This document shows positions 32,701 to 42,021 of a stretch of 64,000 bases of DNA, piece by piece. This stretch comes from Leishmania donovani. Taxonomy: Eukaryota; Euglenozoa; Kinetoplastea; Trypanosomatida; Trypanosomatidae. The notes beneath the pieces are model-generated. The model did not search any database. It had not been told where the DNA came from and saw only the letters and a list, made by a program, of their open reading frames with translations. Every line of letters starts with the position of its first letter. Positions within the stretch are counted from its first letter, which is position 1. The translations under genes were made by a program, and so were the position numbers. Where the stretch lies: NCBI RefSeq assembly GCF_000227135.1, contig NC_018259.1, forward strand, positions 417,140-481,139. Reading direction: 5' to 3'.

Positions 32701-34580
32701 CGCCGCCGCCGGTGCAAGTGTGTGAGCAACGATCCCCGCTACCGGTATCGGCGACGCCGCTGGCGAAGGGGGGCACCCCGCGCGCTGAGGCGTCGATGGA
32801 GCAGGCAGAGGTCGCTGTCAGCGCACCACCGCATCACCCGCCCAACGCGATAACCAGCTGCGCCGCTGCAGCGGACAAAGACGCCGAAGAGGAGGCGATG
32901 GCGCGTCGCAGCAGTCTCATCTTGGTGCATCCGACCACAACCCCTCAGACACTCCTTCAGCACCCGCACAAGCCGATGCCCGCTGCCGCTCCCCCCAGCA
33001 TTAGCCCGGTGCAGGTGCCCCGCGCGCCGACGCCGCAGCTGCGGCGCCCCTTGCAGCAGGATCTGTTTCTCACCGGCGAGCACTGCCAGTCACCGCTGCC
33101 ACGTCCTGTCTCGCTGCGGTCGCAGGTGTCGATGGTGAAGCCGGTGCAGCTGTCGCACAGTCACCGGCACTCGCGCAGTCCGGCACCGGCGTGGGGCGCA
33201 TCGAGCGCCTTTCCTGCACAAAATGACGGCATGCGCGCACCGCTGCTTCCGACGGGCGTGCGACCGCCGGCGCACTGCGCCGCAGCTGTGCAGCGCGACA
33301 AGGACGCGGATCAGAAAACTGGTTTGTTTGATCCCAAGAACGATTGGATGGACCTTGTCGAGCCGCTGCGGCCACACACGATTACAGTGTCCCCGCAAGG
33401 CGGCAGTGTTGTGTACACGGAACACTCCTCGATAGATCTACCTAGAAACGGCGAGGGGCCTGCGGGTCATGTATCTCCGTCGTCCTCTCGCAAACGTAGC
33501 CGCAGCGCGCAGACTCCACTCGCTGCAAGCCAGCAGATGGCTGCGACGACGCCGGCAAGCATCACCCTTACCATGGATGACGGCGTTTTGTCAGGCAGGA
33601 GGTCTTTGCATGTGGCTTCAACGCCCTACTCGCACGTGTCGCAGACCCCTCGCAGCTCGACGCGCGGGCGTAAAAGCCAAGCGGAGGAGCTGCTGGAGAT
33701 GCTACCTGCCGAGGTGGTGGCGGAAGTGGCCCGTATAGAAACTGCAGAGGAAGTTGCGGCAGCAGCCAATGCAGCAGCGGCAGCGTCAGCCGAGTCGCAT
33801 GGTCTGCGGCCATCGCTTGGCTCATCGGACGGGCGGTTCAGTGGCGTCTCCGACAGGGACTCGACGCTCGGGATACTGTCGACCATTTCTCAGCGTGTCT
33901 CTCAACGACCGCGGCGTGTCTATCACAGCGAAGACTACTACATTCAGTACCTCGAGGGCATCGCCACCTCCAGTGCCAACAAGGCGCGCAAAGCTGCCGG
34001 TCGCCGCACACATCGAGCTGTCATGAAGGACGTCGCCAGCGCCACAGTGAAGACTATCGTGCAGCGCGCTGGCGCGGAAGAGTCGCCGGCATCGGCAAGG
34101 GTGTCCCACGCAGAAGCTGCCGTGCTGCGCGGCAGCCGCAGCCTGTCGGCGTCACCGCGTGGCGATGGAAGCGGTGCTGCGCGCGCGAAGGCGTCGCCGA
34201 TGCATGCGTCGGAGGAGGTGACCGTGTCGCCGCAGACGCCGTCCCCCACCCGTGTCGGCGGCCGCGGGCAGCTGAAGGTTGCTACGCGTCTGTCTGCCGA
34301 GCTCCAAAAGGCGTTGTTCCAGCAACTTTCTCCGGCGAAGCCGAAGCGGCTGCGCGGTCCTCGCGGGGCCTCTCCGAAAGCCTCTACCAAGTCGGCGAAG
34401 ACGGCAAAGAAGTCGCCGGCCCCCTCCCCAAAGAGCGGCCCCTCTGCCTCACCCACCGCCAAAGCGAAAACGGCAAAGGCGCCTACGTCGTCCACTCGTG
34501 GCAAAAAGTCCGTGAAGAAGTTTGTGACAGCCAAGTCGATGCGGCGGCCGCGTCGCGGTGCGAAGCAGGGCAAAGCGTAG
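29757..34580 (+). CDS. Large Ser/Pro/Ala-rich protein with a degenerate repeated motif and histone H1-like tail
   Basis: The product has 1607 residues and belongs to no family I recognise. It is mostly disordered in composition. A motif of about 20 residues recurs at least eight times between residues 416 and 930, roughly [ST]P-x-[PV]-[TS]-x-[EQD]-[NHD]-[VIL]-x-x-S-[LIM]-x-x-[SL]-x-[ED]-[KR]. Examples are SPIPTTQDLIHSVQVSAEKR (416), SPWPTTENIINSIM (about 515), TPTPEHVIASLQASAEKR (about 723) and SPTLTPQNVKDSMQKLM (about 771). Residues about 1315-1345 are Ala/Glu-rich. The tail (about 1520-1607) is Lys/Ala/Ser/Pro-rich with SPK and RRPRRGAK, like histone H1 tails or nucleic-acid-binding linkers. 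Many SP/TP sites suggest proline-directed phosphorylation. Function is unknown. Confidence 0.85.
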   Translation: MAEDKKPRFLQQTTSQLLHQQEALRKRREMLERESTKPPAMRFGTNTPPRNAGRHGRSPAPPSSACERHASHSAPPPPLPSSGVHRELNWSRSEDEKAAERAPMRFYTLFRPSPAPAVLPRPRSTTSVHTPPSPRPREVNTSDQVDAMITKLHKEPSSPRTVSPHSPVSQRSRVEHDCASSKNAAAHLLAPNASRAAQVTAAETTQTKASQTPTHGATPAHAAVERHASTPKPPSQEALADEQDEATGMAAFSNTFPVPRFTPISPSVASATKRAQQTCEGEQSTPTRLAAGEFRTPRPLAGLSNAATPAVGCPASAPGEGVAQQAPLALDDEAETRPTPSPIPSPLPQARASADGCADVQEGARPTPHADERHTSTQHHDAEIAAPREATCFSHTAGDASPHRLTSSPPRRNKASPIPTTQDLIHSVQVSAEKRPCGCERATPSPENWPPRRATATPSRTGSPPPTPVPTSGEPMTDFGALTQKCCDRPTPASLSSQPAGGEVRNIISGASSASPWPTTENIINSIMAGCGEGQRRRREERAAAAAAAAHKLPREDDSGASVRFSCEEANVSHANSHTVAVPEMFGMNADTGDEARIRGDAFCAAMEAHAAAHTPSPVPSDRQYGQSILASTEKRRCGRPTPPERHVSVATAEDSNGHAGRTTSASPQPCANHLLDSLEVSIDKGGQRCKPAERPSEAEGSGTGDETAGDAAGRLAGLRTPSPTPTPEHVIASLQASAEKRTRSGAVDTTSGPKGSSAEAATSPSCSSYQSPTLTPQNVKDSMQKLMREQQQAARSDAPAPLRPWAETPKGIANAASGADPWNSSASPVVTAENVDITLDTLERDQRYHSRSSRAPQVADISPEEPNATLLCDSAVSPVKVAEAAAPEDMSEIPAPSPEVTALTSVVSPVSSEFAVASAMFFDCVSAPPTPALENVEAAKRDIGSSESTIRVRALAHVPPQFYDLEREVAAISEGRCRTRTPPPVQVCEQRSPLPVSATPLAKGGTPRAEASMEQAEVAVSAPPHHPPNAITSCAAAADKDAEEEAMARRSSLILVHPTTTPQTLLQHPHKPMPAAAPPSISPVQVPRAPTPQLRRPLQQDLFLTGEHCQSPLPRPVSLRSQVSMVKPVQLSHSHRHSRSPAPAWGASSAFPAQNDGMRAPLLPTGVRPPAHCAAAVQRDKDADQKTGLFDPKNDWMDLVEPLRPHTITVSPQGGSVVYTEHSSIDLPRNGEGPAGHVSPSSSRKRSRSAQTPLAASQQMAATTPASITLTMDDGVLSGRRSLHVASTPYSHVSQTPRSSTRGRKSQAEELLEMLPAEVVAEVARIETAEEVAAAANAAAAASAESHGLRPSLGSSDGRFSGVSDRDSTLGILSTISQRVSQRPRRVYHSEDYYIQYLEGIATSSANKARKAAGRRTHRAVMKDVASATVKTIVQRAGAEESPASARVSHAEAAVLRGSRSLSASPRGDGSGAARAKASPMHASEEVTVSPQTPSPTRVGGRGQLKVATRLSAELQKALFQQLSPAKPKRLRGPRGASPKASTKSAKTAKKSPAPSPKSGPSASPTAKAKTAKAPTSSTRGKKSVKKFVTAKSMRRPRRGAKQGKA

Positions 34581-35842
34581 CGGTCTGCGGATGCGCACGA
34601 CAGCCAAGTGTAGCGGGTCCCACGTCGGGGCTTGAACGTGTGGATGGGAATAGGTTCTGTGTCGGGCGCATCTCAGAAGATGACGTCGACGTGGCGTCGC
34701 CACCCTTTTCCCTCTGGTTGCAGTTCCTTCACGTTGGAGTAGTGCGTGCTGCTGCTGCTGCCGCCGCCGCCGCCACCGCCGCTCAAGTGCATCCGCATCG
34801 CACCAGATTGCCATGCCCGAGCTGTCTGTGATTCTTTATCGGTGTTGCGTATGAGGGCCATGCAAGGGAGGGGGATGTCGTGCGTCTCTGTCCCCGGCGG
34901 CGCATGAAGTGTTACTTTATCTCTCGCTCTTCATCGCTGTGCTCTCCGCTAATGCTGCGGTTTATCGGAGATGTCCTGCCGAGGATCGTGTGCCCGTGTC
35001 CCTGCTGGGACGAACTCTCGTTCTCCCTCTCTGTGCTCTGTCTCTCCACTCCCATTAGATCTTTTCCTCCTCTTCCCTCTCTCCCCCCGCGCGCATGTGC
35101 ACATGCGTACACAGAGGGGAGGGCGGAGCACAACACAAATAGCTGGCATGCCGACATGACTGTTGTTGTTGTGTGCGTGTGTCTTGTTCGTTTCGTCCTT
35201 TTCTTCGTTCCCGGCCACCGCTTCTCTTAGAGTAAAAACACAGGCGGCTCCCATGTACAACAGCAAGGCAACGAGTGGCACAGCGCTGTTTTGAATGCTT
35301 CTTAGAATTCTTCCCCCTTTCTCAATTGGCAAGAGTGGAAGAGGCGTTCGTCTCGTGCGCAGTGGTGAGCGCTCTTGATGCTGGCCGAGGGCCACATCTC
35401 TCCTTTAGTCCTCACGCCTTCTGTAGGGTGTGTCAAAGTCGTTTCGCACCACCTCGCACACTCTGTCCTTTGCCCCTCCCCTCTTCTCCGCTCGTCAGCA
35501 GAGGTGCACAGACGTGCAAGAAAGATTATGGTGCGGTGCCGTGGGGCGCGGTCTGGCGCTTCTCTCTCATGGCGCTTGCCCATCGGCACGCACATGTCGC
35601 TGCATGACACCGCTGCTCCTCCTTTCTTTGGCCCTCTCTCTCTTTCTCACACCTCCCTACAGCAGCCTTTATCCCTTCCTTATTGTGGCCCGTCCACTGA
35701 CGCCAACGGTGAGCCGTCCTTCTTCCTCTCATTCTCTGTGTCTGTGCGGGCGACAGTATGAGCGCCGACTGCCCACCGCCAACAAGTTTTTTTTTTTTGC
35801 TGAGCTCTCCACATTATACGGTGCACACGGGCGCCGAAAACG
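34581..35842 (+). other. Intercistronic spacer with no gene seen
   Basis: The spacer has a CTG/CCG-rich stretch near 34747-34790 and a T9 run near 35788 close to the next start. No ORF has recognisable content. Confidence 0.6.
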
Positions 35843-38113
35843 ATGCCTCTTATAAAGTCGTTCAACAGGTGTTTGCAGTACCTTCCTGCCAGATCTTCCG
35901 CCTATGCCAACATTTACCGATGGTGCAGCACCCCCTCGCCGTCGCGCCCATCAGAGCAGCCGCAGCAGGCACAAACGCAACCGTCGCCAATCACCAGCAG
36001 CGGGTCCGGCGCACCCCATACGCCCGCCTCTCTCGACCTCGGCTTGAACTTTGCCACGATGGACTTCGAGGCAGTGGTAAGGGCGACACATGCCGCGATG
36101 GCGCGTGAGCGCGGTGCCGGACATCTGTCTCAGCAGCGAGAGCAGGAACTGGAGAAGCAAGCCGGCACGAGCGCAGCGCCGCAGCAGTCCGCGCTGGCGT
36201 CAGGGCCGGCGCCAACGTTAGCGTCGGAGCGGTTCTGTCACGCGCGTGCACCTGCGTCTCACTCTGCACCGTCGTCGCAGCGCTCTTGTGTCGATGCCTC
36301 TCCAGCGCCACATCAGCAAATGCAGCAGCAGGCGCAACTTCCACCGCGCTCTTTCCGGCGCAATGGGACAGCTGCCCGCTACTCTCTGCAGGACATGCTC
36401 AAGGACTGCGTGGCCGACGGACAGTGGGCGCGAGCGCTTCACCTTTTCACTAGCGCTGTGGACCAGGCATGTCGACAGGTGCTGGTCCCCTTCGGCACCG
36501 CACCAGGTGTGGTCGCCGCCAGCGGAGCTCCTGCGGCAGCTATCGCATCAGACCCCCGTCGTGTAGCGGTGAACTCCACCGCTCAATCGGAGTGCTTTGT
36601 GGCGATACGCAAGATGCTGGCAGCCCTTCCTCCGAGACAGCCACGAGATCGGGCGACGCATTTCTCGCGCGCGGCGAGTGTCACGAACATGCGGGGTATC
36701 ATGCGATGGACCGGTCAGCACTACTACCTGCTGTGGAAGTGTCTCCTGGAGACGGGGCACGTGGAGGAGCTGGAGAGGGTCTGGTCCGTGATGCAGCACA
36801 CTGGGTTCGTGGAGTATCAGATGGAAGAACGCACGGTGAACGCGATGATGGCGCTGCTGCGCCGCACGTCGCGCTCGACAGAGCGCGTGATAGCCACAGC
36901 GGTGCCCCCTGGCCGCCCTTTGTCAGAAACGACGTCGCATCAGAAAGGGATTCTGCGCGAGCTCATGAAGGGGCTCGAGCAGGCCGCTGCAGCGCGGAAA
37001 TTTCGGCTGGCGGCCGTGAACCGTCGCACGGCCGAGGGCATTCGAATCGCCGAAGCGCTAAAGCACGCCGACCAGGGCTATGACGGCAGAGACACCTCCG
37101 CAGACGCCGGCACCACCCCCGACAACGGAGCGGGCGCGGCATTCGTCACCCGCTTAGAGGAAGAGGCGGCCGTGGTTGGCGACTTCAATGGACTGCTTCG
37201 CCGTGCACGCAGCTCTGAAGCGACCGAACGCATTCTGCGCATGATGGAGCAGCTGAACATTGAGAAAGAGGCCGTCACATACGCGAGCCTCATCGCCGCA
37301 CTGCACAGCCCGCACTATGTGCTGCCGGGACACACAGCCGAAGAGCTGACAGCGCACCTACCCGGCGGGGCTAGCTTGCAGCAGCACGCAAACGTGGAGG
37401 AAGGCGGAAGCACATTGAAGGATGGCCAGGCGTCTGGTCCCACAAGCACCTCGGTTGATCTTTCAGGGACCAAGACTTCCTACGAAGCGTACAGAGCGGA
37501 GCGCATTGAGGCTGGAATGGCATGGTTCGCGGCTTGTCCCGCGGCACACCGCACGGCGGATGTGTTCAATGAGCTGCTCTATCTTCTTCGCGCCAAGTCG
37601 CACTGGTGCCAGTTTGATACGGTGCTAGTGCAGCTGCGAGGCAACGCTGTGGTCACCGAAACGGAGTGGCCGGAGCGGCTTAGTGAAGCAGGGGATGGTG
37701 TGCCACCGTCCGTGTCCGCCGCCGGCGGGGCCTCGCGCGGCTCAGCCACCATTCTTGCTCCTCGATGGTCTACTTGGCCGAATGGGAAGACGTATGAGCT
37801 ACTCATCCAACGCGCCCGCTACGTGCACCAATGGGAAGTGATGTGGGCACTGTACGAGGAAATGATTGGCACTGGCGTTCGCGGCACCGCCCGCGTGTAC
37901 GAGGTGCTCCTCTTGGAGGCTCGCAGTCACCCACCGCAGGCGGTGCTCGCTGCCGAGCACTCCAGCAATGCCGATGGATCCTCCAGTTTTCTCCTCCGTC
38001 TCTACGAGGATCTGCGCCGCAACGGTGGCGACGTTCACTCATTCACAGGAACGCTCAACGTCATTAATGCTTGGACCAGGGCGCGGTCCAGGTCGAATCG
38101 GTGGCGATCTTGA
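35843..38113 (+). CDS. Pentatricopeptide-repeat-like mitochondrial protein, probable frameshift near the 3' end
   Basis: The product as read has 756 residues. The first 30 (MPLIKSFNRCLQYLPARSSA and on) are basic and Ser-rich without acidic residues, like a mitochondrial presequence. Degenerate PPR-type helix pairs follow, for example the segments beginning RWTGQHYYLLWKCLLETGHV (about 292), EAVTYASLIAALHS (about 474), TADVFNELLYLLRAKSHW (about 571) and GKTYELLIQRARYVHQWEV (about 650). Kinetoplastid PPR proteins serve mitochondrial RNA processing and mitoribosomes; the role here is unspecified. In the last 14 codons the frame appears to slip: from 38071 the next frame gives 21 codons, 19 ending in G or C, and a stop at 38134-38136, only 20 nt before the repeat that begins at 38157. 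Confidence 0.8.
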   Translation: MPLIKSFNRCLQYLPARSSAYANIYRWCSTPSPSRPSEQPQQAQTQPSPITSSGSGAPHTPASLDLGLNFATMDFEAVVRATHAAMARERGAGHLSQQREQELEKQAGTSAAPQQSALASGPAPTLASERFCHARAPASHSAPSSQRSCVDASPAPHQQMQQQAQLPPRSFRRNGTAARYSLQDMLKDCVADGQWARALHLFTSAVDQACRQVLVPFGTAPGVVAASGAPAAAIASDPRRVAVNSTAQSECFVAIRKMLAALPPRQPRDRATHFSRAASVTNMRGIMRWTGQHYYLLWKCLLETGHVEELERVWSVMQHTGFVEYQMEERTVNAMMALLRRTSRSTERVIATAVPPGRPLSETTSHQKGILRELMKGLEQAAAARKFRLAAVNRRTAEGIRIAEALKHADQGYDGRDTSADAGTTPDNGAGAAFVTRLEEEAAVVGDFNGLLRRARSSEATERILRMMEQLNIEKEAVTYASLIAALHSPHYVLPGHTAEELTAHLPGGASLQQHANVEEGGSTLKDGQASGPTSTSVDLSGTKTSYEAYRAERIEAGMAWFAACPAAHRTADVFNELLYLLRAKSHWCQFDTVLVQLRGNAVVTETEWPERLSEAGDGVPPSVSAAGGASRGSATILAPRWSTWPNGKTYELLIQRARYVHQWEVMWALYEEMIGTGVRGTARVYEVLLLEARSHPPQAVLAAEHSSNADGSSSFLLRLYEDLRRNGGDVHSFTGTLNVINAWTRARSRSNRWRS

Positions 38114-38171
38114 GGTGCGCGTGGAAGTCAAACTGACTCGAATACATCCTCCTGATGGGCAACAAATCGCC

Positions 38172-38768
38172 GTCGCATCTCAGAGTTCAGTACCGCCGCT
38201 CTTTCTGGAAAAGCCAAGCGGCACCCTTCCCCCCTCCCCGCTATCCCTTGCCCCTGCCGAGCCACCTGTGATTAGGAGAGGGCGAAGCCAGGGCCGCTTT
38301 ACGGCTAACCGGTGTCGGCGGCCAGGTCCTGGGCGGCGCTGCGTCGGAGCGGCCCGAGACGGTGCGAGCACGCTCGTGCCACCTATATGGTGGGCGAAGC
38401 GGCAACGTGCCTCGAGCGCATCCCGCCCCACGGCCCTCACACGGTCTACTGGTGCGGGACGCCTGCGTGTGACCCCNNNNNNNNNNNNNNNNNNNNNNNN
38501 NNNNNNNNNNNNNNNNNNNNNNNNNNNNNNNNNNNNNNNNNNNNNNNNNNNNNNNNNNNNNNNNNNNNNNNNNNNGCGGGTGTGAGGCAGCCTGCGCAGC
38601 GGCGGTGGATGATGAGTCGAGGTTGGCGCAGAGGCCGCGCTCAGGCCGCCGAGCCGGTGCGTTGCTGTAACGCGTGTCCACGGGTGCGATCGGCACATAC
38701 GCGATCGCGTCTGTGACAGACTGGTGGGTAGCGGGGCGTGCGACGCACGCTTTATGGTCAAGTAATGG
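38172..38768 (+). mobile_element. 538-bp SIDER-like element, copy 2 (interrupted by N)
   Basis: Same element as 2988-3525, on the same strand, with GGGTAGC and GGTCAAG where copy 1 has GGGCAGC and GGCCAAG. The N gap hides 40 nt corresponding to 3293-3332. It begins about 35 nt after the likely stop of the PPR-like gene, so it would lie in that gene's 3' UTR. Confidence 0.65.
38477..38575. other. Assembly gap, 99 N
   Basis: The gap falls inside the repeat element. Comparison with the other copies says 40 nt are missing, so 99 is a placeholder. Confidence 0.98.
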
Positions 38769-38823
38769 ACTTCTGAAAGAGCGGCAGGAGGAGACTTCGA
38801 GTATTGTTTTTGGGCTGGCTGCG

Positions 38824-39723
38824 TGGCGCGCAACGTTAAAAGGCACCAGGAGGAAAAAGAGGGTGCTGCAACTTATTCCAGGGATGTGGCGTGTGTCAGT
38901 GAAGGCTTCCTGCTTGTTGGTGGACACGAGGGATGTACACAGCCCCACAGACGTGCGCGGGAACTGTGCTCACGGGACAGACAATCTTGTCTCTCGTCGG
39001 TGCGCGAGACGCCGTTTACGGCAGCTCGAAAAGAGAAGAGGGATGTGGAGGCCATGCGCGCGCCCTCATCACATTCACCCCTCACCTCTGCTTCCTGGAC
39101 TCCCCCCTCCTCCTGCTGCGCCTCCTCCTCCTCGTTGCACTGCGTGCCATGTGAATCACAATGCTTATCGTTCCTCGCGTCCACGCGCGTGCACAAACGA
39201 ATTCGTGCGAGATCTGACACGAGCAGTGGCGTTAGCGCTCTCCTTGACAATTGTTCATCATACGGCACAGTCAAAAGACGACTTCGGCGAGCTCTCCTCG
39301 TGCTCTTCGCCACTCTCGACCCGCCTCTAGCATCGGCGTCTTCTACCGACGCCTGCGGCTCGCCAAACTGCCGCCACCGCGGCGATTTACAGGCTAGTAT
39401 CTCTTTTCGATTTCCTCGTCGGCTGCATTATCCCCTTCCCTCCTCCCCTTCATCTCTCCCCGCTGCCGGCGCCACCTCCGTCTTGCTCCGCTGTTGCTTA
39501 TTCGCCCATTTTTGGTTGCTTTCCCCACTCAATTTCGTTGTCGTCGCAGCTGCCGTGAACGCGATCGACCTCCTCGGCAAACCCCCTCGTCTCTGCTTTC
39601 ACCGGCTCCTATTCCGTTCTGTCACTCTTTCCGTACTTGTCTCCGTTGCAGAATCCGCGCGCAGAAGCGGTCTTCGGCACTTAAACACGCACACGCACGT
39701 ACACTCACGTCTACCTGTCCATC
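38824..39723 (+). other. Intercistronic spacer with no gene seen
   Basis: Unique sequence between the inverted-repeat arm and the next gene, C/T-rich toward 39500-39720 with several AG acceptor candidates. A 330-codon open frame crosses it into the gene in another frame and has no recognisable content. Confidence 0.6.
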
Positions 39724-40641
39724 ATGGCTGCATCGTCGCACCAGCACTCTCTTGTGCTGGAGCGGTCCACCTGTCAGCACTACTACCACTGTGTGTTGTA
39801 CGACATCTCGTTTGACCTCCCTTTGCGGGAAATCGCGGCGCAGGTGGTGCCGAGCAACGACTCAGATATAGTGCAGCGGCTCACAAGCGTCGATTGCCGC
39901 GTTGTCCCGCATCAGCTGCACGTGTACAAGGAACCACTGGAGAAGAAGTTCGGCTATGTTTCCTTCTTTGTTCACCAGGCACCGCACTCCTCAACGGCCG
40001 CCGATGACGTTCACCGTCTTGTGCGCGAGTGGGTTGCCGTCGATCTCGCCTCCCAGTTGGCGGCAGTGCAATGCAAGGTGCAGCTCGCCCAGCCGCCAGA
40101 GTGCCATTCGTCGGAGCCGTTTCTGAACGCGCTCCGCCTCCAGTGCCCCCTGCTCGACCCCAAGCTGGCGCCAGACACGAAGAAACTCGAGACGTTTGTG
40201 CTCACCCGCGTGCGCTTTGGCCAGCGCTGCGATAATGCGTCTATCAATCAGCTGAATGCCATGCACTGCGACAACGCAAGGGCCGCTGCTTCCGCGGGTA
40301 GTGGTGGAGCTGAAACGGAAATGTGCACAGATGACCGGGTGACGGCGACGGAGGGAGAGCTGGATGTGGGTGCGCACAGCGCAACTCGCACACTGCATGA
40401 GCATGTGTGGAAGTGCGTCGGCACCTTCTCGATCGCTGCCCTGTCGCCCAAAGAACTCGTATGGCTGAAGAAGCAGCTGCCTTCCTTTCCGCCGCTGCGC
40501 ATCACGAACGGGGACATAGACACGGCCCACTGCGATGAAGCAAAACTGGCACAGTTTTTTGGGACCTCGCTCGCTCCTCTGTTCACCGTGGACGAGGTGA
40601 CGGGGGCAGCAGCCGTAAATACCGTGAACTTGGAGGCATAA
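39724..40641 (+). CDS. Hypothetical protein
   Basis: The product has 305 residues with no signal peptide or membrane segment. The N-terminal part (about 10-125) looks like a compact mixed alpha/beta domain (HCVLYDISFDLPLREIAAQVV, then VVPHQLHVYKEP, then KFGYVSFFVHQ). A low-complexity Ala/Gly/Ser/Glu insert lies at about 185-215. The C-terminal part resumes with HVWKCVGTFSIAALSPKELVWLKKQ. I do not recognise a family. It is the only convincing gene between the two inverted-repeat arms, so its copy number would change if the arms recombined. The ATG at 39724 is preceded by a C/A-rich leader. Confidence 0.75.
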   Translation: MAASSHQHSLVLERSTCQHYYHCVLYDISFDLPLREIAAQVVPSNDSDIVQRLTSVDCRVVPHQLHVYKEPLEKKFGYVSFFVHQAPHSSTAADDVHRLVREWVAVDLASQLAAVQCKVQLAQPPECHSSEPFLNALRLQCPLLDPKLAPDTKKLETFVLTRVRFGQRCDNASINQLNAMHCDNARAAASAGSGGAETEMCTDDRVTATEGELDVGAHSATRTLHEHVWKCVGTFSIAALSPKELVWLKKQLPSFPPLRITNGDIDTAHCDEAKLAQFFGTSLAPLFTVDEVTGAAAVNTVNLEA

Positions 40642-41543
40642 TTGACAGAGGGTGTACACTGGTACAGTTGCTTTGTTTTTTTTTTTTTTTGCCTGCGGTT
40701 CGTTTTGTGAATGTGTGAGCATGTGTGTAGGTGCGCGTTTGCCTGTCTCCAGCTTTCTCTGTGTGCTGCTCTCCTTTTCTCGTAACGTCGCGCTTGAGGC
40801 GGATAGGTGAGCTCCCGGGAGGGCAAGCGTGTGTGTGTGTGTGTGCGGTGGAATTCAGCCGGGTACGACCGCACAAGACCTGCGCCTCCCTTTTTTTGTT
40901 TGTTTTCGCCACCCGTCCGTCTTTGCTGCTATTTTCTCTCGCATAATGGCGACGCTCTCCCTCCCTTGTTCTTTTTTTTCCCTTCGTTTGCCGCCTCGCC
41001 TCCTCTTATTCTCTGGTGTGCGGACGTGTGTACTGTGATGCGCGTTTTGTGCCGTCAGCATCTATTTTTTTTTTCTATTTTGTCTGCCGCTCTCCTTTGT
41101 CACATTTCTGATCCTGCGGGCCACTTTACCGTGGCTTCGGGGTCTCGGGCAACTTCTGTGGAGAAGTTAAGCAGTCCGCAACCCGCCCTCGGTTACGGCT
41201 TCGGTTTCTTGGTGACGGCGGGGAGGCCTCTGATGGCGCTGTGCCCAAGAGACGTGCAGTGATGATGATCACGCTTGCATCAGGTGACTCTGACTCTGCC
41301 CGCTGACTCAACAATGATACGCCTTCAGGTAAAGCTTCTCTGCCTTTTCTGCGCTGCATTGATCTTGAGCTTAGCCCCTTACTTATGCCGCACTGCATGC
41401 AGTTCCGTTTCAGTGGTCTGAACGGCGCCACGTGGTGTTGGCTGTACCGGTTTCCTGACGAATCGTCGCTGCAAGTCTGCAGTCTCCACGAGACGGGTTC
41501 TACCACCACCACGGGCCTGCCAAGGCGTCGGTTCTCCCGCGTT
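40642..41543 (+). other. Intercistronic sequence, unique part before the tandem module
   Basis: The first part (T17 run near 40675-40691, a TG repeat near 40829-40845, T-rich to 41090) looks like ordinary 3' UTR and spacer. From about 41126 the minus strand stays open into the repeated module (to 42133 across an N gap), which is discussed as a finding. No + strand gene is seen. Confidence 0.55.
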
Positions 41544-41922
41544 ATTAGCAGTCCAGCATAGCAAGTGAGAAGAGGCACGACGCTGGCATTTGCGTGCCCA
41601 TACAAGCGGATGTATGAACAAGTGTAGGCCCCATTACCCAAACTGAAGAGTGACCGCACCGTGTTATGGAATGCAGCAGCTTGAAGCAACTTGGATGGGA
41701 GGGGGGGGGCATGGCATCCCAGGATGGTGTGCAGGCTCTCTCCGAGAGCCCTGACCTGCAGCTGGCGAAGTGCCTCCTGGAGCTCATCCGGCACGCGCCT
41801 CTGCCCAGCCCCTATTCCCCGCATGGCAGACGCCGATGCTTTTCGCCCTCGAGCAGCACCCTGGACGCGACTGGCTTGGGTGAAGGCGTGCGATGCGCCC
41901 ACGTCTCCTTCTGACGCCCGAG
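41544..41922 (+). repeat. Tandem module, unit 1 (first 379 bp before a gap)
   Basis: From ATTAGCAGTCCAGCATAG to GACGCCCGAG the sequence equals 42751-43129. It is cut by N at its right end, and its continuation after the gap is 42022-42074. Confidence 0.85.
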
Positions 41923-42021
41923 NNNNNNNNNNNNNNNNNNNNNNNNNNNNNNNNNNNNNNNNNNNNNNNNNNNNNNNNNNNNNNNNNNNNNNNNNNNNNN
42001 NNNNNNNNNNNNNNNNNNNNN
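41923..42021. other. Assembly gap, 99 N
   Basis: By comparison with the complete unit (43130-43199), about 70 nt are missing if the two sides are collinear. Confidence 0.98.

Larger units (their letters stand above)
38157..38823 (+). repeat. Left arm of a 608-bp inverted repeat
   Basis: This segment (568 bp plus a 99-N gap replacing 40 nt) matches the reverse complement of 43977-44584. The shared part extends 15 bp beyond the 5' end and 55 bp beyond the 3' end of the 538-bp element inside it. The two arms therefore derive from duplication of one insertion, not from two independent insertions. At least one substitution separates them (38169 G against A on the matching strand of the right arm). 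Confidence 0.85.

Noticed and set aside
38241..38948. Long frames on both strands across the 38.2-38.9 kb repeat
   Set aside because: They are continuous only because N codons are read as X; the same frames occur in the other element copies and are low-complexity Arg/Pro/Ala.
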